Shown in pieces: positions 10,644 through 18,424 of a DNA stretch of 64,000 nt. Position 1 is the stretch's first letter. Each line of letters begins with the position of its first letter. The DNA is from Paracoccus laeviglucosivorans (GTDB lineage: Bacteria > Pseudomonadota > Alphaproteobacteria > Rhodobacterales > Rhodobacteraceae). The stretch spans positions 307,198-371,197 of the forward strand of contig NZ_FXTK01000002.1 of NCBI RefSeq assembly GCF_900182695.1, written 5' to 3'. A program made the position numbers and the translations under genes. The notes under the pieces were generated by a model. The model saw nothing but the letters and a program-made list of their open reading frames with translations, was not told where the DNA came from and did not search any database.

Positions 10644-11567
10644 ATGCCGCTGAGCATGAACCGGGAAGTCTTTATCACCTGCGCCGTCACCGGATCGGGC
10701 GGCACGCAGGACCGATCCCCCCATGTGCCGCGCAGCCCCAAGCAGATCGCCGACAGCGCGATTGCGGCGGCCAAGGCCGGGGCGGCAGTGGTGCATTGCC
10801 ATGTGCGCGACCCTGAAACCGGCGCGCCGTCCCGCAAGCTGGAATATTACCGCGAAGTGACCGACCGGATCCGCGACGCCGAGGTGGACGTGGTCCTGAA
10901 CCTGACCGCAGGCATGGGCGGCGACATCGTGTTCGGCAATACCGAAGCGCCGTTCCCGCTGAACGCCGCTGCCACCGACATGGTGGGCGCGACGGAACGC
11001 ATGGCCCATATCGCGGAATGCCTGCCGGAAATCTGTACGCTGGATTGCGGCACGATGAATTTTGCCGAGGCCGATTACGTCATGACCAACACGCCCGGCA
11101 TGTTGCGCGCCATGGGCGGGATGATGACCAAGCTGGGCGTGAAGCCGGAAATCGAGGCTTTCGACACCGGCCATCTGTGGTTCGCCAAGCAACTGGTGCA
11201 GGAAGGCACGCTGGACGGTCCGGCGCTGGTGCAGCTGTGCATGGGCGTGCCATGGGGTGCGCCCAATGACCTGAACACCTTCATGGCGATGGTGAATGCG
11301 GTGCCTGCCGATTGGAACTGGTCGGCCTTCAGTCTTGGCCGCGACCAGATGGCCTATGTCGCCGCCGCCGTGCTGGCGGGCGGCAATGTCCGCGTGGGCC
11401 TTGAGGACAACCTGTGGCTGGGCAAGGGCCAGCTTGCGACCAATGCGCAGCTTGTCGAACGCGCGGTCACCATCATCGAAAACATGGGTGCCCGCGTCGT
11501 CGGCCCGGATGCCGTGCGTGAGCGGTTGGGTCTGGTCAAACGCGCTCCGGTCGGGGTGTCGGCATGA
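10644..11567 (+). CDS. Beta-keto acid cleavage enzyme (BKACE), probable 3-dehydrocarnitine cleavage
   Basis: This 307-aa TIM-barrel protein of the BKACE (former DUF849) family has the zinc-binding HCHVRDPETG motif near residues 52-60 and the CGTMNF and MGVPWGAPND segments typical of the family. BKACEs condense a beta-keto acid with acetyl-CoA and cleave it to acetoacetate plus a new CoA thioester. With 3-dehydrocarnitine the products are acetoacetate and betainyl-CoA. That role fits because the next gene overlaps by 4 bases (ATGA) and encodes L-carnitine dehydrogenase fused to a thioesterase. The ribosome site CAGGAG lies 8 bases before the ATG. Confidence 0.9.
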   Translation: MPLSMNREVFITCAVTGSGGTQDRSPHVPRSPKQIADSAIAAAKAGAAVVHCHVRDPETGAPSRKLEYYREVTDRIRDAEVDVVLNLTAGMGGDIVFGNTEAPFPLNAAATDMVGATERMAHIAECLPEICTLDCGTMNFAEADYVMTNTPGMLRAMGGMMTKLGVKPEIEAFDTGHLWFAKQLVQEGTLDGPALVQLCMGVPWGAPNDLNTFMAMVNAVPADWNWSAFSLGRDQMAYVAAAVLAGGNVRVGLEDNLWLGKGQLATNAQLVERAVTIIENMGARVVGPDAVRERLGLVKRAPVGVSA

Positions 11568-12994
11568 AGGCGGCGATCATCGGCGGCGGCGTCATCGGCG
11601 GCGGCTGGGCCGCGCGGTTTCTGCTGAATGGCTGGGACGTGGCGATCTTCGACCCCGACCCCCAGGCGGAACGCAAGATCGGTGAGGTCATCGCCAATGC
11701 CCGCCGCGCGCTGCCCGCGCTTTACGACCGCGCCCTGCCGCCCGAAGGCGCGCTGACATTCCACACCGACATGGCCGAGGCGGTGCGCGGTTCGGCATGG
11801 GTGCAGGAAAGTGTCCCCGAAACGCTGGCGCTGAAGCATAAGGTTCTGCCCGCCATCGCGGCGGCTGCGGGGCCAGATACGATCATCGGCTCGTCCACCT
11901 CGGGCTTCAAACCGTCCGAGTTGAACGCGGCGGGCACCAATGCCGTCGTCGCGCACCCTTTCAACCCGGTCTACCTGCTGCCGCTGGTCGAGCTAGTGGG
12001 GGACGCCGCCACCTGCGCGCGCGCCGCCGACATCCTGCGCGGCATCGGCATGTTCCCCCTGATCGTCCGCAAAGAGATCGACGCCCATATCGCCGACCGC
12101 CTGTTGGAGGCCGTCTGGCGCGAGGCTTTGTGGCTGGTCAAGGACGGCATCGCCACCACCGAGGAAATCGACGAATCCATCCGCATGGCCTTTGGCATCC
12201 GCTGGGCGCAGATGGGCTTGTTCGAAACCTATCGCATCGCCGGCGGCGAGGCGGGGATGAAGCATTTCATGGCCCAGTTCGGCCCCGCGCTGGCATGGCC
12301 CTGGACCAAGCTGATGGACGTGCCGGAATTCAACGATGAATTGGTGGACCTGATCGCCAGCCAGTCAGACGCGCAATCCGGCCACCGCTCGATCCGCGAG
12401 CTTGAGCGCCTGCGCGATGACAACGTGGTGGGCATGATCCGCGCCCTGCGCCGTTCCGGCAGCGGTGCGGGTGGTGTGGTTCGGGCGCATGAGGAAGCCT
12501 TGCCCGATCTTGGCGAACAGGGTGGCCTGCCCATCACCGTCTCGCGGCAGGTTCCGGTGACCTGGACCGACTATAACGGCCACATGAATGAGACGCATTA
12601 CCTTGAGGCGGCGTCGCTGGCGACCGACCGCTTTATGGAAATGATCGGCGCCGGGCCGGATTACGTCGCCGCTGGCCGCAGTTATTTCACCGTGGAAAAC
12701 CATATCCGCTATCTGGACGAGATCCACGCGGGCGAACGCCTGACGGTGACCTCGCAGGTCTTGGCGGGGCAGGGCAAAAAGCTGCACCTGTTCCATCGTC
12801 TGTGGCACGGCGACGGCACGTTGGCTGCCACGGTCGAAACGCTGTTGCTGCATACAGACCTTGCCACCCGCCGCAGCAGCCTGCCCCAGACGACTGTCGC
12901 CGACGCGCTGGCCGAATGGGCTGCGCGCCACGCGGACCTGCCTGCCGAAGGCGCGGGGCGCTTCGTGGGGCAGCGCGACACCGCGCCTGCCTGA
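11564..12994 (+). CDS. lcdH: L-carnitine dehydrogenase fused to a hotdog thioesterase
   Basis: This 476-aa two-domain protein has an N-terminal 3-hydroxyacyl-CoA dehydrogenase-type part (about 1-315) with Rossmann motif GGGVIGGGWAARF, active-site region VAHPFNPVYLLPLVE and the C-terminal helical domain. Residues about 325-460 form a 4HBT hotdog domain with TWTDYNGHMNE. Such fusions are known for L-carnitine dehydrogenase, which oxidises carnitine to 3-dehydrocarnitine with NAD+. The thioesterase part fits hydrolysis of betainyl-CoA made by the upstream BKACE, giving glycine betaine. Together the two genes convert carnitine to betaine and acetoacetate, and the betaine would then enter the regulon at 39-50 kb. 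Confidence 0.9.
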   Translation: MKAAIIGGGVIGGGWAARFLLNGWDVAIFDPDPQAERKIGEVIANARRALPALYDRALPPEGALTFHTDMAEAVRGSAWVQESVPETLALKHKVLPAIAAAAGPDTIIGSSTSGFKPSELNAAGTNAVVAHPFNPVYLLPLVELVGDAATCARAADILRGIGMFPLIVRKEIDAHIADRLLEAVWREALWLVKDGIATTEEIDESIRMAFGIRWAQMGLFETYRIAGGEAGMKHFMAQFGPALAWPWTKLMDVPEFNDELVDLIASQSDAQSGHRSIRELERLRDDNVVGMIRALRRSGSGAGGVVRAHEEALPDLGEQGGLPITVSRQVPVTWTDYNGHMNETHYLEAASLATDRFMEMIGAGPDYVAAGRSYFTVENHIRYLDEIHAGERLTVTSQVLAGQGKKLHLFHRLWHGDGTLAATVETLLLHTDLATRRSSLPQTTVADALAEWAARHADLPAEGAGRFVGQRDTAPA

Positions 12995-13070
12995 TGGCGG
13001 GCGATGCTTGACGTGCAGGGCGGGTTTCGGCTTAGCCTGATCCGCAGGTGATTTGACCGGATACGCAAGA

Positions 13071-14039
13071 ATGCTGTTCCAGCAATCCGACCTGCAACTG
13101 CGCGTGACGATTCTGGTGCTGCCGGACGCCTCGCTCATGAGCCTTGCCGCGACGCTGGACCCCCTGCGCGCGGCAAACCGTATTTCGGGCGGTAAGCCCT
13201 ATCTGTGGCGCGTGGTGTCGCTGGACGGTCAAGCGGTTGCGACCAGTTGCGGACTGCCACTGCAGGTCGATGGACCGTTCCGTCCGCTTGAGGAATGCGA
13301 CCTGCTGATCGTCGTCGCGGCATTCAACGTGGTGCGTCACACCACATCGCGCACGCTGTCTGCGGTCAGGCAGGGCGCAAGGCGCGCGCACATGGTCGGC
13401 GGGGTCGAGGCGGGAAGCTGGGTCTTGGCCATGGCGGGGCTGCTGGATCAGCGCAAGGCCACCACCCATTGGGAGGATCTGGAGGATTTCGCCGCGCGTT
13501 TTCCGCAGGTGCGCGTCATCCCCGACCGCTGGGTGGTCGATGGTCCTGTATTCACCACCGGCGGCGCTGCGCCCGCGCTGGACTTCATGCTGGCGCTGAT
13601 CCGCGCGCGGCAAGGTTTCGGCGCGGCGCTGAACGTCGCAAGCCTGTATGTCTACGAAGAAGTCCGCCTGCCATCCGACGCCCAGCCCCTTGTGTCCCTG
13701 GGGCGGGCGGGACGGCTGGAACAGCGGCTGGCCCAAGCCATCCGCATCATGGAGGAGCATCTGGACAGCCCCCTGCCCATCGCAGCCATCGCCGAGCGGA
13801 TCAAATGTTCGACCCGCACGCTGGAGGGGCTGTTTCGCGACAATGTGGAAACCTCGCCCGCCGCCTATTACCAGTCGCTGCGCCTGCAGGCGGCGCGACG
13901 GTTGGTGATGGATACCGATCTGGGCATGGCCGATATTGCGGTGCGGACAGGCTTTGCGTCGATCGCATCGCTGTCGCGGGCCTTCAGGCGGCGGTTCGGG
14001 CAACCCCCATCCGCCGCCCGGCGCGGGTCAAAGCCCTAG
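13071..14039 (+). CDS. cdhR: GlxA family AraC-type regulator, CdhR-like
   Basis: This 322-aa protein has a DJ-1-like N-terminal domain (VTILVLPDASLMSLAATLDP at about 13-32; GGVEAGSWVLAMAGLLD) and a C-terminal AraC HTH (IAERIKCSTRTLEGLFR). It closely resembles the layout of CdhR, the carnitine-responsive activator of carnitine dehydrogenase genes in Pseudomonas. It lies 76 bases after lcdH on the same strand. The ATG at 13071 is preferred over an in-frame TTG at 13053. Its 3' end overlaps the convergent binding-protein gene by 12 bases. The assignment to carnitine sensing rests on context. Confidence 0.8.
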   Translation: MLFQQSDLQLRVTILVLPDASLMSLAATLDPLRAANRISGGKPYLWRVVSLDGQAVATSCGLPLQVDGPFRPLEECDLLIVVAAFNVVRHTTSRTLSAVRQGARRAHMVGGVEAGSWVLAMAGLLDQRKATTHWEDLEDFAARFPQVRVIPDRWVVDGPVFTTGGAAPALDFMLALIRARQGFGAALNVASLYVYEEVRLPSDAQPLVSLGRAGRLEQRLAQAIRIMEEHLDSPLPIAAIAERIKCSTRTLEGLFRDNVETSPAAYYQSLRLQAARRLVMDTDLGMADIAVRTGFASIASLSRAFRRRFGQPPSAARRGSKP

Positions 14040-14966
14040 CGAAGATTTGGCAGCAGCAAGGCCCGGTTCGCCCGCGAAAGTGGTCACGCCGTCCAGCCAT
14101 GCGTCCAGCGCAGTCGGATTGTCTTTCAGCCAGCGTTCGGCGGCCGCGCGCGGCTCCATCCCTTCGTCAAGGATATAGGACATCATCAGATCCTCGGCCT
14201 CGACGGTAAAGGCAAGGTTCGACAGGAACTTGCCAAGGTTCGGGCATTCGGTCGACAGCCCTTTGCGCGTATTGGTCATCACGGTCGATGCGCCGTCCTT
14301 GGGGCCGAACATGTCCTTGCCGTCGGTCAGATATTCCAGCTCGTAGCGGACGTTCATCGGATGGGGCCGCCAGCCGAAGAAGACAATATCCTCGCCCGCG
14401 CCGATGGCGCGCTGGACCTGTGCCAGCATCCCCTGTTCGCTCGACTCGACCAGTTCGAAATCGCCCAGCTCGAAGCCGTTTTCCTCAATGGTTTTCAGGA
14501 TCGTGGCATTGGCGCTGCTGCCCGCCTCGATCCCGTAGATCTTGCTGCCCAGCTTGTCCTTGAATTTGGCGATGTCGGCATAGGTCTTCAGCCCGGCGTC
14601 GTAGCTGGCCTTGGGCACGGCAAAGCCGATCAGCGCACCGTCCAGATTGGCGCGCACCACCTCGATCTCGCCTGCATCGACCAGCGGTTTCTGGATCGGC
14701 TCCTGCAGGGGCATCCAGTTGCCAAGGAAAATGTCGGTATCGCCCTTTTTCAGCGATTCATATGTGACGGCGACCGACAGGATCTGCACGTCGGGCTGAT
14801 AGCCCAAGGCTTCAAGGATCATGGCCGAGGTGGCGGTGGTGGCCGAAATGTCGGTCCAGCCCACGTCCGAAAAGCTGGGGGCCTGGCAGGCGGCGGGCTC
14901 GGCGGCCTCTGCACGGGGCAGGACCGCAAACGAGGCGAAAACTGCAATGGCGATCTGGCGCTTCAT
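14028..14966 (-). CDS. Glycine betaine/carnitine/choline-binding protein, orphan OpuAC-type
   Basis: This 312-aa secreted protein has a short signal peptide (MKRQIAIAVFASFAVLPRAEA) followed by a PF04069-type quaternary-amine binding domain, with ALGYQPDVQILSVAVTYESL and FFGWRPHPMN (ligand-box tryptophan). An ATG at 14966 has GGAGGA spaced 6 bases upstream; an ATG at 14972 is also in frame. No permease or ATPase gene adjoins it. In Pseudomonas the carnitine-binding CaiX is similarly orphan, sits in the carnitine locus and borrows the choline transporter core. By position this protein is most likely a CaiX equivalent. ChoX-like choline binding is the alternative. Confidence 0.82.
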   Translation of the reverse strand: MKRQIAIAVFASFAVLPRAEAAEPAACQAPSFSDVGWTDISATTATSAMILEALGYQPDVQILSVAVTYESLKKGDTDIFLGNWMPLQEPIQKPLVDAGEIEVVRANLDGALIGFAVPKASYDAGLKTYADIAKFKDKLGSKIYGIEAGSSANATILKTIEENGFELGDFELVESSEQGMLAQVQRAIGAGEDIVFFGWRPHPMNVRYELEYLTDGKDMFGPKDGASTVMTNTRKGLSTECPNLGKFLSNLAFTVEAEDLMMSYILDEGMEPRAAAERWLKDNPTALDAWLDGVTTFAGEPGLAAAKSSLGL

Positions 14967-15196
14967 TTTCATTCCTCCGATGTTGGGTCGGCTGATCTTT
15001 TTGCGCAGGTCAGCCCTGATGACAGGATACCCGCCCCGTGCCCGTCCGCTTGCGCAGATGCGCAGGGGATTTGGCAATATGCGCAAACAGGGACAGTTCT
15101 GCCATGACCAAGGGGAACACGGGCCGGGCGCGCACGTTCCATCGCATCCGTCCGGCACATACTTGCCGGATCATTCCAGAGACGAAAGGACATGAC

Positions 15197-15676
15197 ATGG
15201 CGATTCCAAGGAACCGGGTCTGCCTGTGGTATGACAAGGACGCTGAAGCGGCGGCGCGTTTTTATGCGGAAACTTTTCCCGACAGCCGGGTCGATGCCGT
15301 TTTTCACGCGCCAAGCGATTTCCCCTCGGGCAAGGCCGGGGATGTGCTGACGGTCGATTTCACGGTGCTGGGCATTCCCTGCATTGGCCTGAACGGCGGC
15401 ACGGCATTTCAGCAAAGCGAGGCGTTCTCATTCCAGATCGCGACCGAGGATCAGGAGGAGACCGACCGCTATTGGAACGCCATTGTCGGCAATGGCGGGC
15501 GCGAAAGCGAATGCGGCTGGTGCAAGGACCGCTGGGGCGTGTCGTGGCAGATCACCCCTCGCGTCCTGACCGAGGCGCTGGAGGTTGGCGGGGACGAAGC
15601 ACGTCGCGCATTCGCCGCGATGATGACCATGCAAAAGATCGACGTGGCGGCGATCGAGGCGGCCCGACGCGGCTAG
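15197..15676 (+). CDS. VOC superfamily protein (PhnB / 3-demethylubiquinone methyltransferase-like fold)
   Basis: This 159-aa protein has one full VOC-type domain: NRVCLWYDKDAEAAARFYAE at the start, ALNGG-type LNGGTAFQQSEAFSF and a second betaalphabeta unit with CGWCKDRWGVSWQITPR. Proteins of this layout are often called 3-demethylubiquinone-9 3-methyltransferase domain or PhnB-like, but most have no established reaction. The ATG at 15197 has GAAAGGA upstream. It is divergent from the binding-protein gene and ends in a CTAG shared with the convergent CDP-alcohol phosphatidyltransferase gene. No pathway link is visible. Confidence 0.8.
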   Translation: MAIPRNRVCLWYDKDAEAAARFYAETFPDSRVDAVFHAPSDFPSGKAGDVLTVDFTVLGIPCIGLNGGTAFQQSEAFSFQIATEDQEETDRYWNAIVGNGGRESECGWCKDRWGVSWQITPRVLTEALEVGGDEARRAFAAMMTMQKIDVAAIEAARRG

Positions 15677-16311
15677 CGCATCGCGCGCAGCGTTCCGACC
15701 AGCCGCACCGCGCGGCGCAGTGCCGTCAGCGCCGCGCCGATCGCAATGATCCAAAGGGCTGCGTGCAGCAACTCGCCGCGCCAGCCCCAAAGCGGCTCGA
15801 ATATCGACAGGATCGCTGCGCCCGTCACCAGCGCCATGCGGTGCTGTTTCGCCATCGGTCCGGCGAAATCCGCAGGCGCGCCGCAACTGACCCCCAATTG
15901 CCGCACATAGGCGGTCAGGAACGCGAAACTGACCGCCGCCCAGCCAAGCGCCGGATCATGCAGCCCCAGCGCCACGCCCATCAGGATCAGCATATCGGCG
16001 GCGCGGTCGGGAAATTCGTTCCAGAACCCGCCATCGGGCGAGGCCCGTCCCGCCTCGATCGCGACCATGCCGTCGAACAGGTTGCACAGCAGCCGCAACT
16101 GCACGAAGGCCGCGCCAAGGATCAGCCATAGCGGGCGGCCCGATGCCCCACCTGCCAGCCAGAAACAGCCGCCTGCCAAGGCCGCGGCGGCGATGCCGAT
16201 CATCGAAATCTGGTTGGGTGTGATGCTGGTCTGCGCCAGCCAGCGCGTGATGCGGGCGGCCCATGCGGTGTCGCGGCTGGCCAGCGGTCGGCGGTTTGCG
16301 GGTTCTGCCAT
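15673..16311 (-). CDS. CDP-alcohol phosphatidyltransferase family protein with atypical active-site motif
   Basis: This 212-aa membrane protein has about six hydrophobic segments. It carries a recognisable but altered CDP-alcohol phosphatidyltransferase motif at residues 77-106: NLFDGMVAI, then EFPDRAAD. The canonical motif is D-x2-D-G-x2-A-R then G-x3-D-x3-D. Here the first Asp is Asn77, the Arg is Ile85, and the G-to-D spacing is longer. It follows a CdsA-like gene by 3 bases and an acyltransferase gene, like the ynbA/ynbB arrangement of E. coli. It may make an unusual CDP-linked lipid or have lost standard metal ligands. Confidence 0.82.
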   Translation of the reverse strand: MAEPANRRPLASRDTAWAARITRWLAQTSITPNQISMIGIAAAALAGGCFWLAGGASGRPLWLILGAAFVQLRLLCNLFDGMVAIEAGRASPDGGFWNEFPDRAADMLILMGVALGLHDPALGWAAVSFAFLTAYVRQLGVSCGAPADFAGPMAKQHRMALVTGAAILSIFEPLWGWRGELLHAALWIIAIGAALTALRRAVRLVGTLRAMR

Positions 16312-16314
16312 GAT

Positions 16315-17259
16315 CTATCCCAGTTTCCAGTAATAGCGCGTGACGTGGAAAAAGATCGGGGCCGCGAACAGCACCGAATCCAGCCGGTCGATAAAGCCGC
16401 CATGCCCCGCGATGGAATGGCCCCAGTCCTTGACCCCACGGTCACGCTTGATCGCGGACATGACCAGCCCGCCGGCAAAGCCCATCAGCGTGATCAGCAG
16501 GCTCATCCCTGCCGCCTGCAGGGGCGTGAACGGCGTCATCCACCAAAGGCAGGTGCCGATCAGCGTGGCCGACAGGCTGCCGCCGACGAAACCCTCGATG
16601 GTTTTCGAGGGCGAGAGTTTGGGCGCGATCTTACGTTTGCCGATCAGCTTGCCCCAGACGTATTGCAGGACATCGGAAAGCTGCACCACAATTACCAGAA
16701 ACGCGATCAGCAAGACGCCGCGCCCGGTCGGGATTTTCAGGTTCAGCATCGCGGGCACATGCGACACGCAAAAGACGCAGATCATCAATGCCCATTGCAT
16801 TTCCGCGATGCGGACAAGGTAGTTCCGCGTTTCCCCCGCCAAGGCCGAAACGATGGGCAGCAGCAGGAACACATAGACCGGAATAAAGATCGAATAGAGC
16901 CCATACCAGTTGATCCAGACCAGCCAGAACTGGACGGGCAGCACGATAAAGAACGCCGCGGCCAGCGTGTTGTGATCGGCGCGCGTGGCATTGGTCAGCG
17001 TCATGAACTCGCGCAAAGCAGCGAATGAGCACAGCGCAAACAGCGCGATGACGCCAAAGCGGCCGCCAAGAAATGCCAGCGACAGGGCCAGCGTCATCAC
17101 CCACCAAGCGCGGATGCGGTCGTTCAGGTTTTCGATCGCGGCATTTTCACCATTGGGCGAATAGCGCCGCCCCAGCACCCAACCGATGGCCGAGGCGAAG
17201 ATCAGCACCCCTCCGATGGCGGCGATGACGGTCAGCAGGTCGGAACGGGCGTCGTCCAT
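16315..17259 (-). CDS. Phosphatidate cytidylyltransferase family protein (CdsA/YnbB-like)
   Basis: This 314-aa polytopic membrane protein has about eight hydrophobic segments and the CDS signature region APKLSPSKTIEGFVGGSLSA near residues 215-235, followed by DRGVKDWGHSIAGHGGFIDR near the C-terminus, which contains the conserved Asp, Ser, Gly and His-Gly-Gly elements. The family makes CDP-diacylglycerol from phosphatidic acid and CTP. It lies between an acyltransferase gene (TGATG overlap) and a CDP-alcohol transferase gene, so the three could run acylation, activation and head-group transfer in sequence. This is probably an accessory copy rather than the housekeeping cdsA, which usually sits with the undecaprenyl synthase gene. 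Confidence 0.88.
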   Translation of the reverse strand: MDDARSDLLTVIAAIGGVLIFASAIGWVLGRRYSPNGENAAIENLNDRIRAWWVMTLALSLAFLGGRFGVIALFALCSFAALREFMTLTNATRADHNTLAAAFFIVLPVQFWLVWINWYGLYSIFIPVYVFLLLPIVSALAGETRNYLVRIAEMQWALMICVFCVSHVPAMLNLKIPTGRGVLLIAFLVIVVQLSDVLQYVWGKLIGKRKIAPKLSPSKTIEGFVGGSLSATLIGTCLWWMTPFTPLQAAGMSLLITLMGFAGGLVMSAIKRDRGVKDWGHSIAGHGGFIDRLDSVLFAAPIFFHVTRYYWKLG

Positions 17260-17903
17260 CAGTTCCCCTCGGGTTTGGGGCGCAGCGTCAGCAGGGCGTC
17301 GCGCGCGCGGGTCAGGAAATCGTCCTTGGCCTCATCCGTGCCGACATGCAGCGGCGCGCCAAAGATGACGCGGCACATAAGCGGGACGGGAATAAAGGCA
17401 CCTTTCGGCAGGACGCGGTTCAGGTTTTCGATCCAGACAGGGACCAGCTCGATTTCTGGACGCAGGCGGGCAAGGTGGTAGATGCCGCTTTTCAGGGGCA
17501 AAAGCTCGGCCTCGGTCTGGTTGCGCGTGCCTTCGGGGAAGATGATCAGCGATGCGCCGCCGTCCAGCGCCTCGGCCATCAGATCGACCGGATTGCCGCC
17601 GCCGTTGCGCTCGATCAGCAGCGCGTTGAACACGTCCGAGCCGATGAAGCGGCGCAGCCCCGTGCGCCAGTAATCCGCGCCCGCGACTGGGCGGGTGGCC
17701 AATTGCTGGCGCGGCGGCAGCACGGCCCAGATCAGGATGAAATCGCCATGGCTGGCATGATTGGCGAAATAGACGCGCTGGCGCGGGCGATCCGGGTCGA
17801 TGCCCTGCCAGACCGGGCGCACCGCCGTCACGGCGCGGGCGAAAAAGGTGATCGCCCTGCCGCTGATCCGTGCCAGAATGCCGCGCGTGCCCTTTGCCGC
17901 CAT
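17259..17903 (-). CDS. 1-acyl-sn-glycerol-3-phosphate acyltransferase (PlsC family)
   Basis: This 214-aa protein has the HX4D catalytic motif NHASHGDF (His49, Asp54) and the FPEGTRNQ glycerophosphate-binding motif at about 121-128. The family transfers a fatty acyl group onto lysophosphatidic acid at the inner membrane. It is first in a tight three-gene leftward operon with a CdsA-like and a CDP-alcohol transferase gene. The substrate within this accessory set is uncertain, since the last enzyme has an unusual motif. Confidence 0.88.
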   Translation of the reverse strand: MAAKGTRGILARISGRAITFFARAVTAVRPVWQGIDPDRPRQRVYFANHASHGDFILIWAVLPPRQQLATRPVAGADYWRTGLRRFIGSDVFNALLIERNGGGNPVDLMAEALDGGASLIIFPEGTRNQTEAELLPLKSGIYHLARLRPEIELVPVWIENLNRVLPKGAFIPVPLMCRVIFGAPLHVGTDEAKDDFLTRARDALLTLRPKPEGN

Positions 17904-18424
17904 GCCCGTTCCCCGTTCCGTCGCAAGTTACTGGTTTATGACAACAAGATGGCGCCGCAATCAATCTTGATCGACATGACCCCGCCGGACTGCCCGGATA
18001 CGCAAGGTATCGGCGGATCGCCGGGCCTGTCGCAACTATCCACGCGACCTGACGCAGCCGGAGGTGCGCAAGCCCGATTTCCTGCTTTAAGACGGTGACA
18101 GAGTTGCAACACGGATCGCCGCTAACCCCGTTGGCCCCGCGTTTCGTGGCACGGTCCCGGTCCGGGAGGAGGGCCGACCGTCACTTGACAGGTGCATGGC
18201 ACCGGTCATGTGCAGCAACGCGGATCGGTTGGGGAGGTGACGAAATCTCGTATGAAACATAACAGGTCCGGTGCTTGCGCCCCTGCACGGCGTCAGTGAC
18301 GCGGCGGTTTTCGAACAGCCGCTGATCCCCATTCACATCTTACGCGACCTGCTGCCCATGCGGTTCCTTTGGGGACGGCAATGGCTGCTGCATCCGTCGC
18401 TTCCAGACAAGGAATACCTGAACG
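17904..18424. other. 520-base non-coding interval upstream of proP
   Basis: No convincing gene, tRNA or repeat was seen between the divergent acyltransferase and proP genes. Short reading frames here lack ribosome sites and recognisable content. It must hold the promoters of both flanking genes. The AAGGAA ribosome site of proP is at its right end. Confidence 0.6.
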
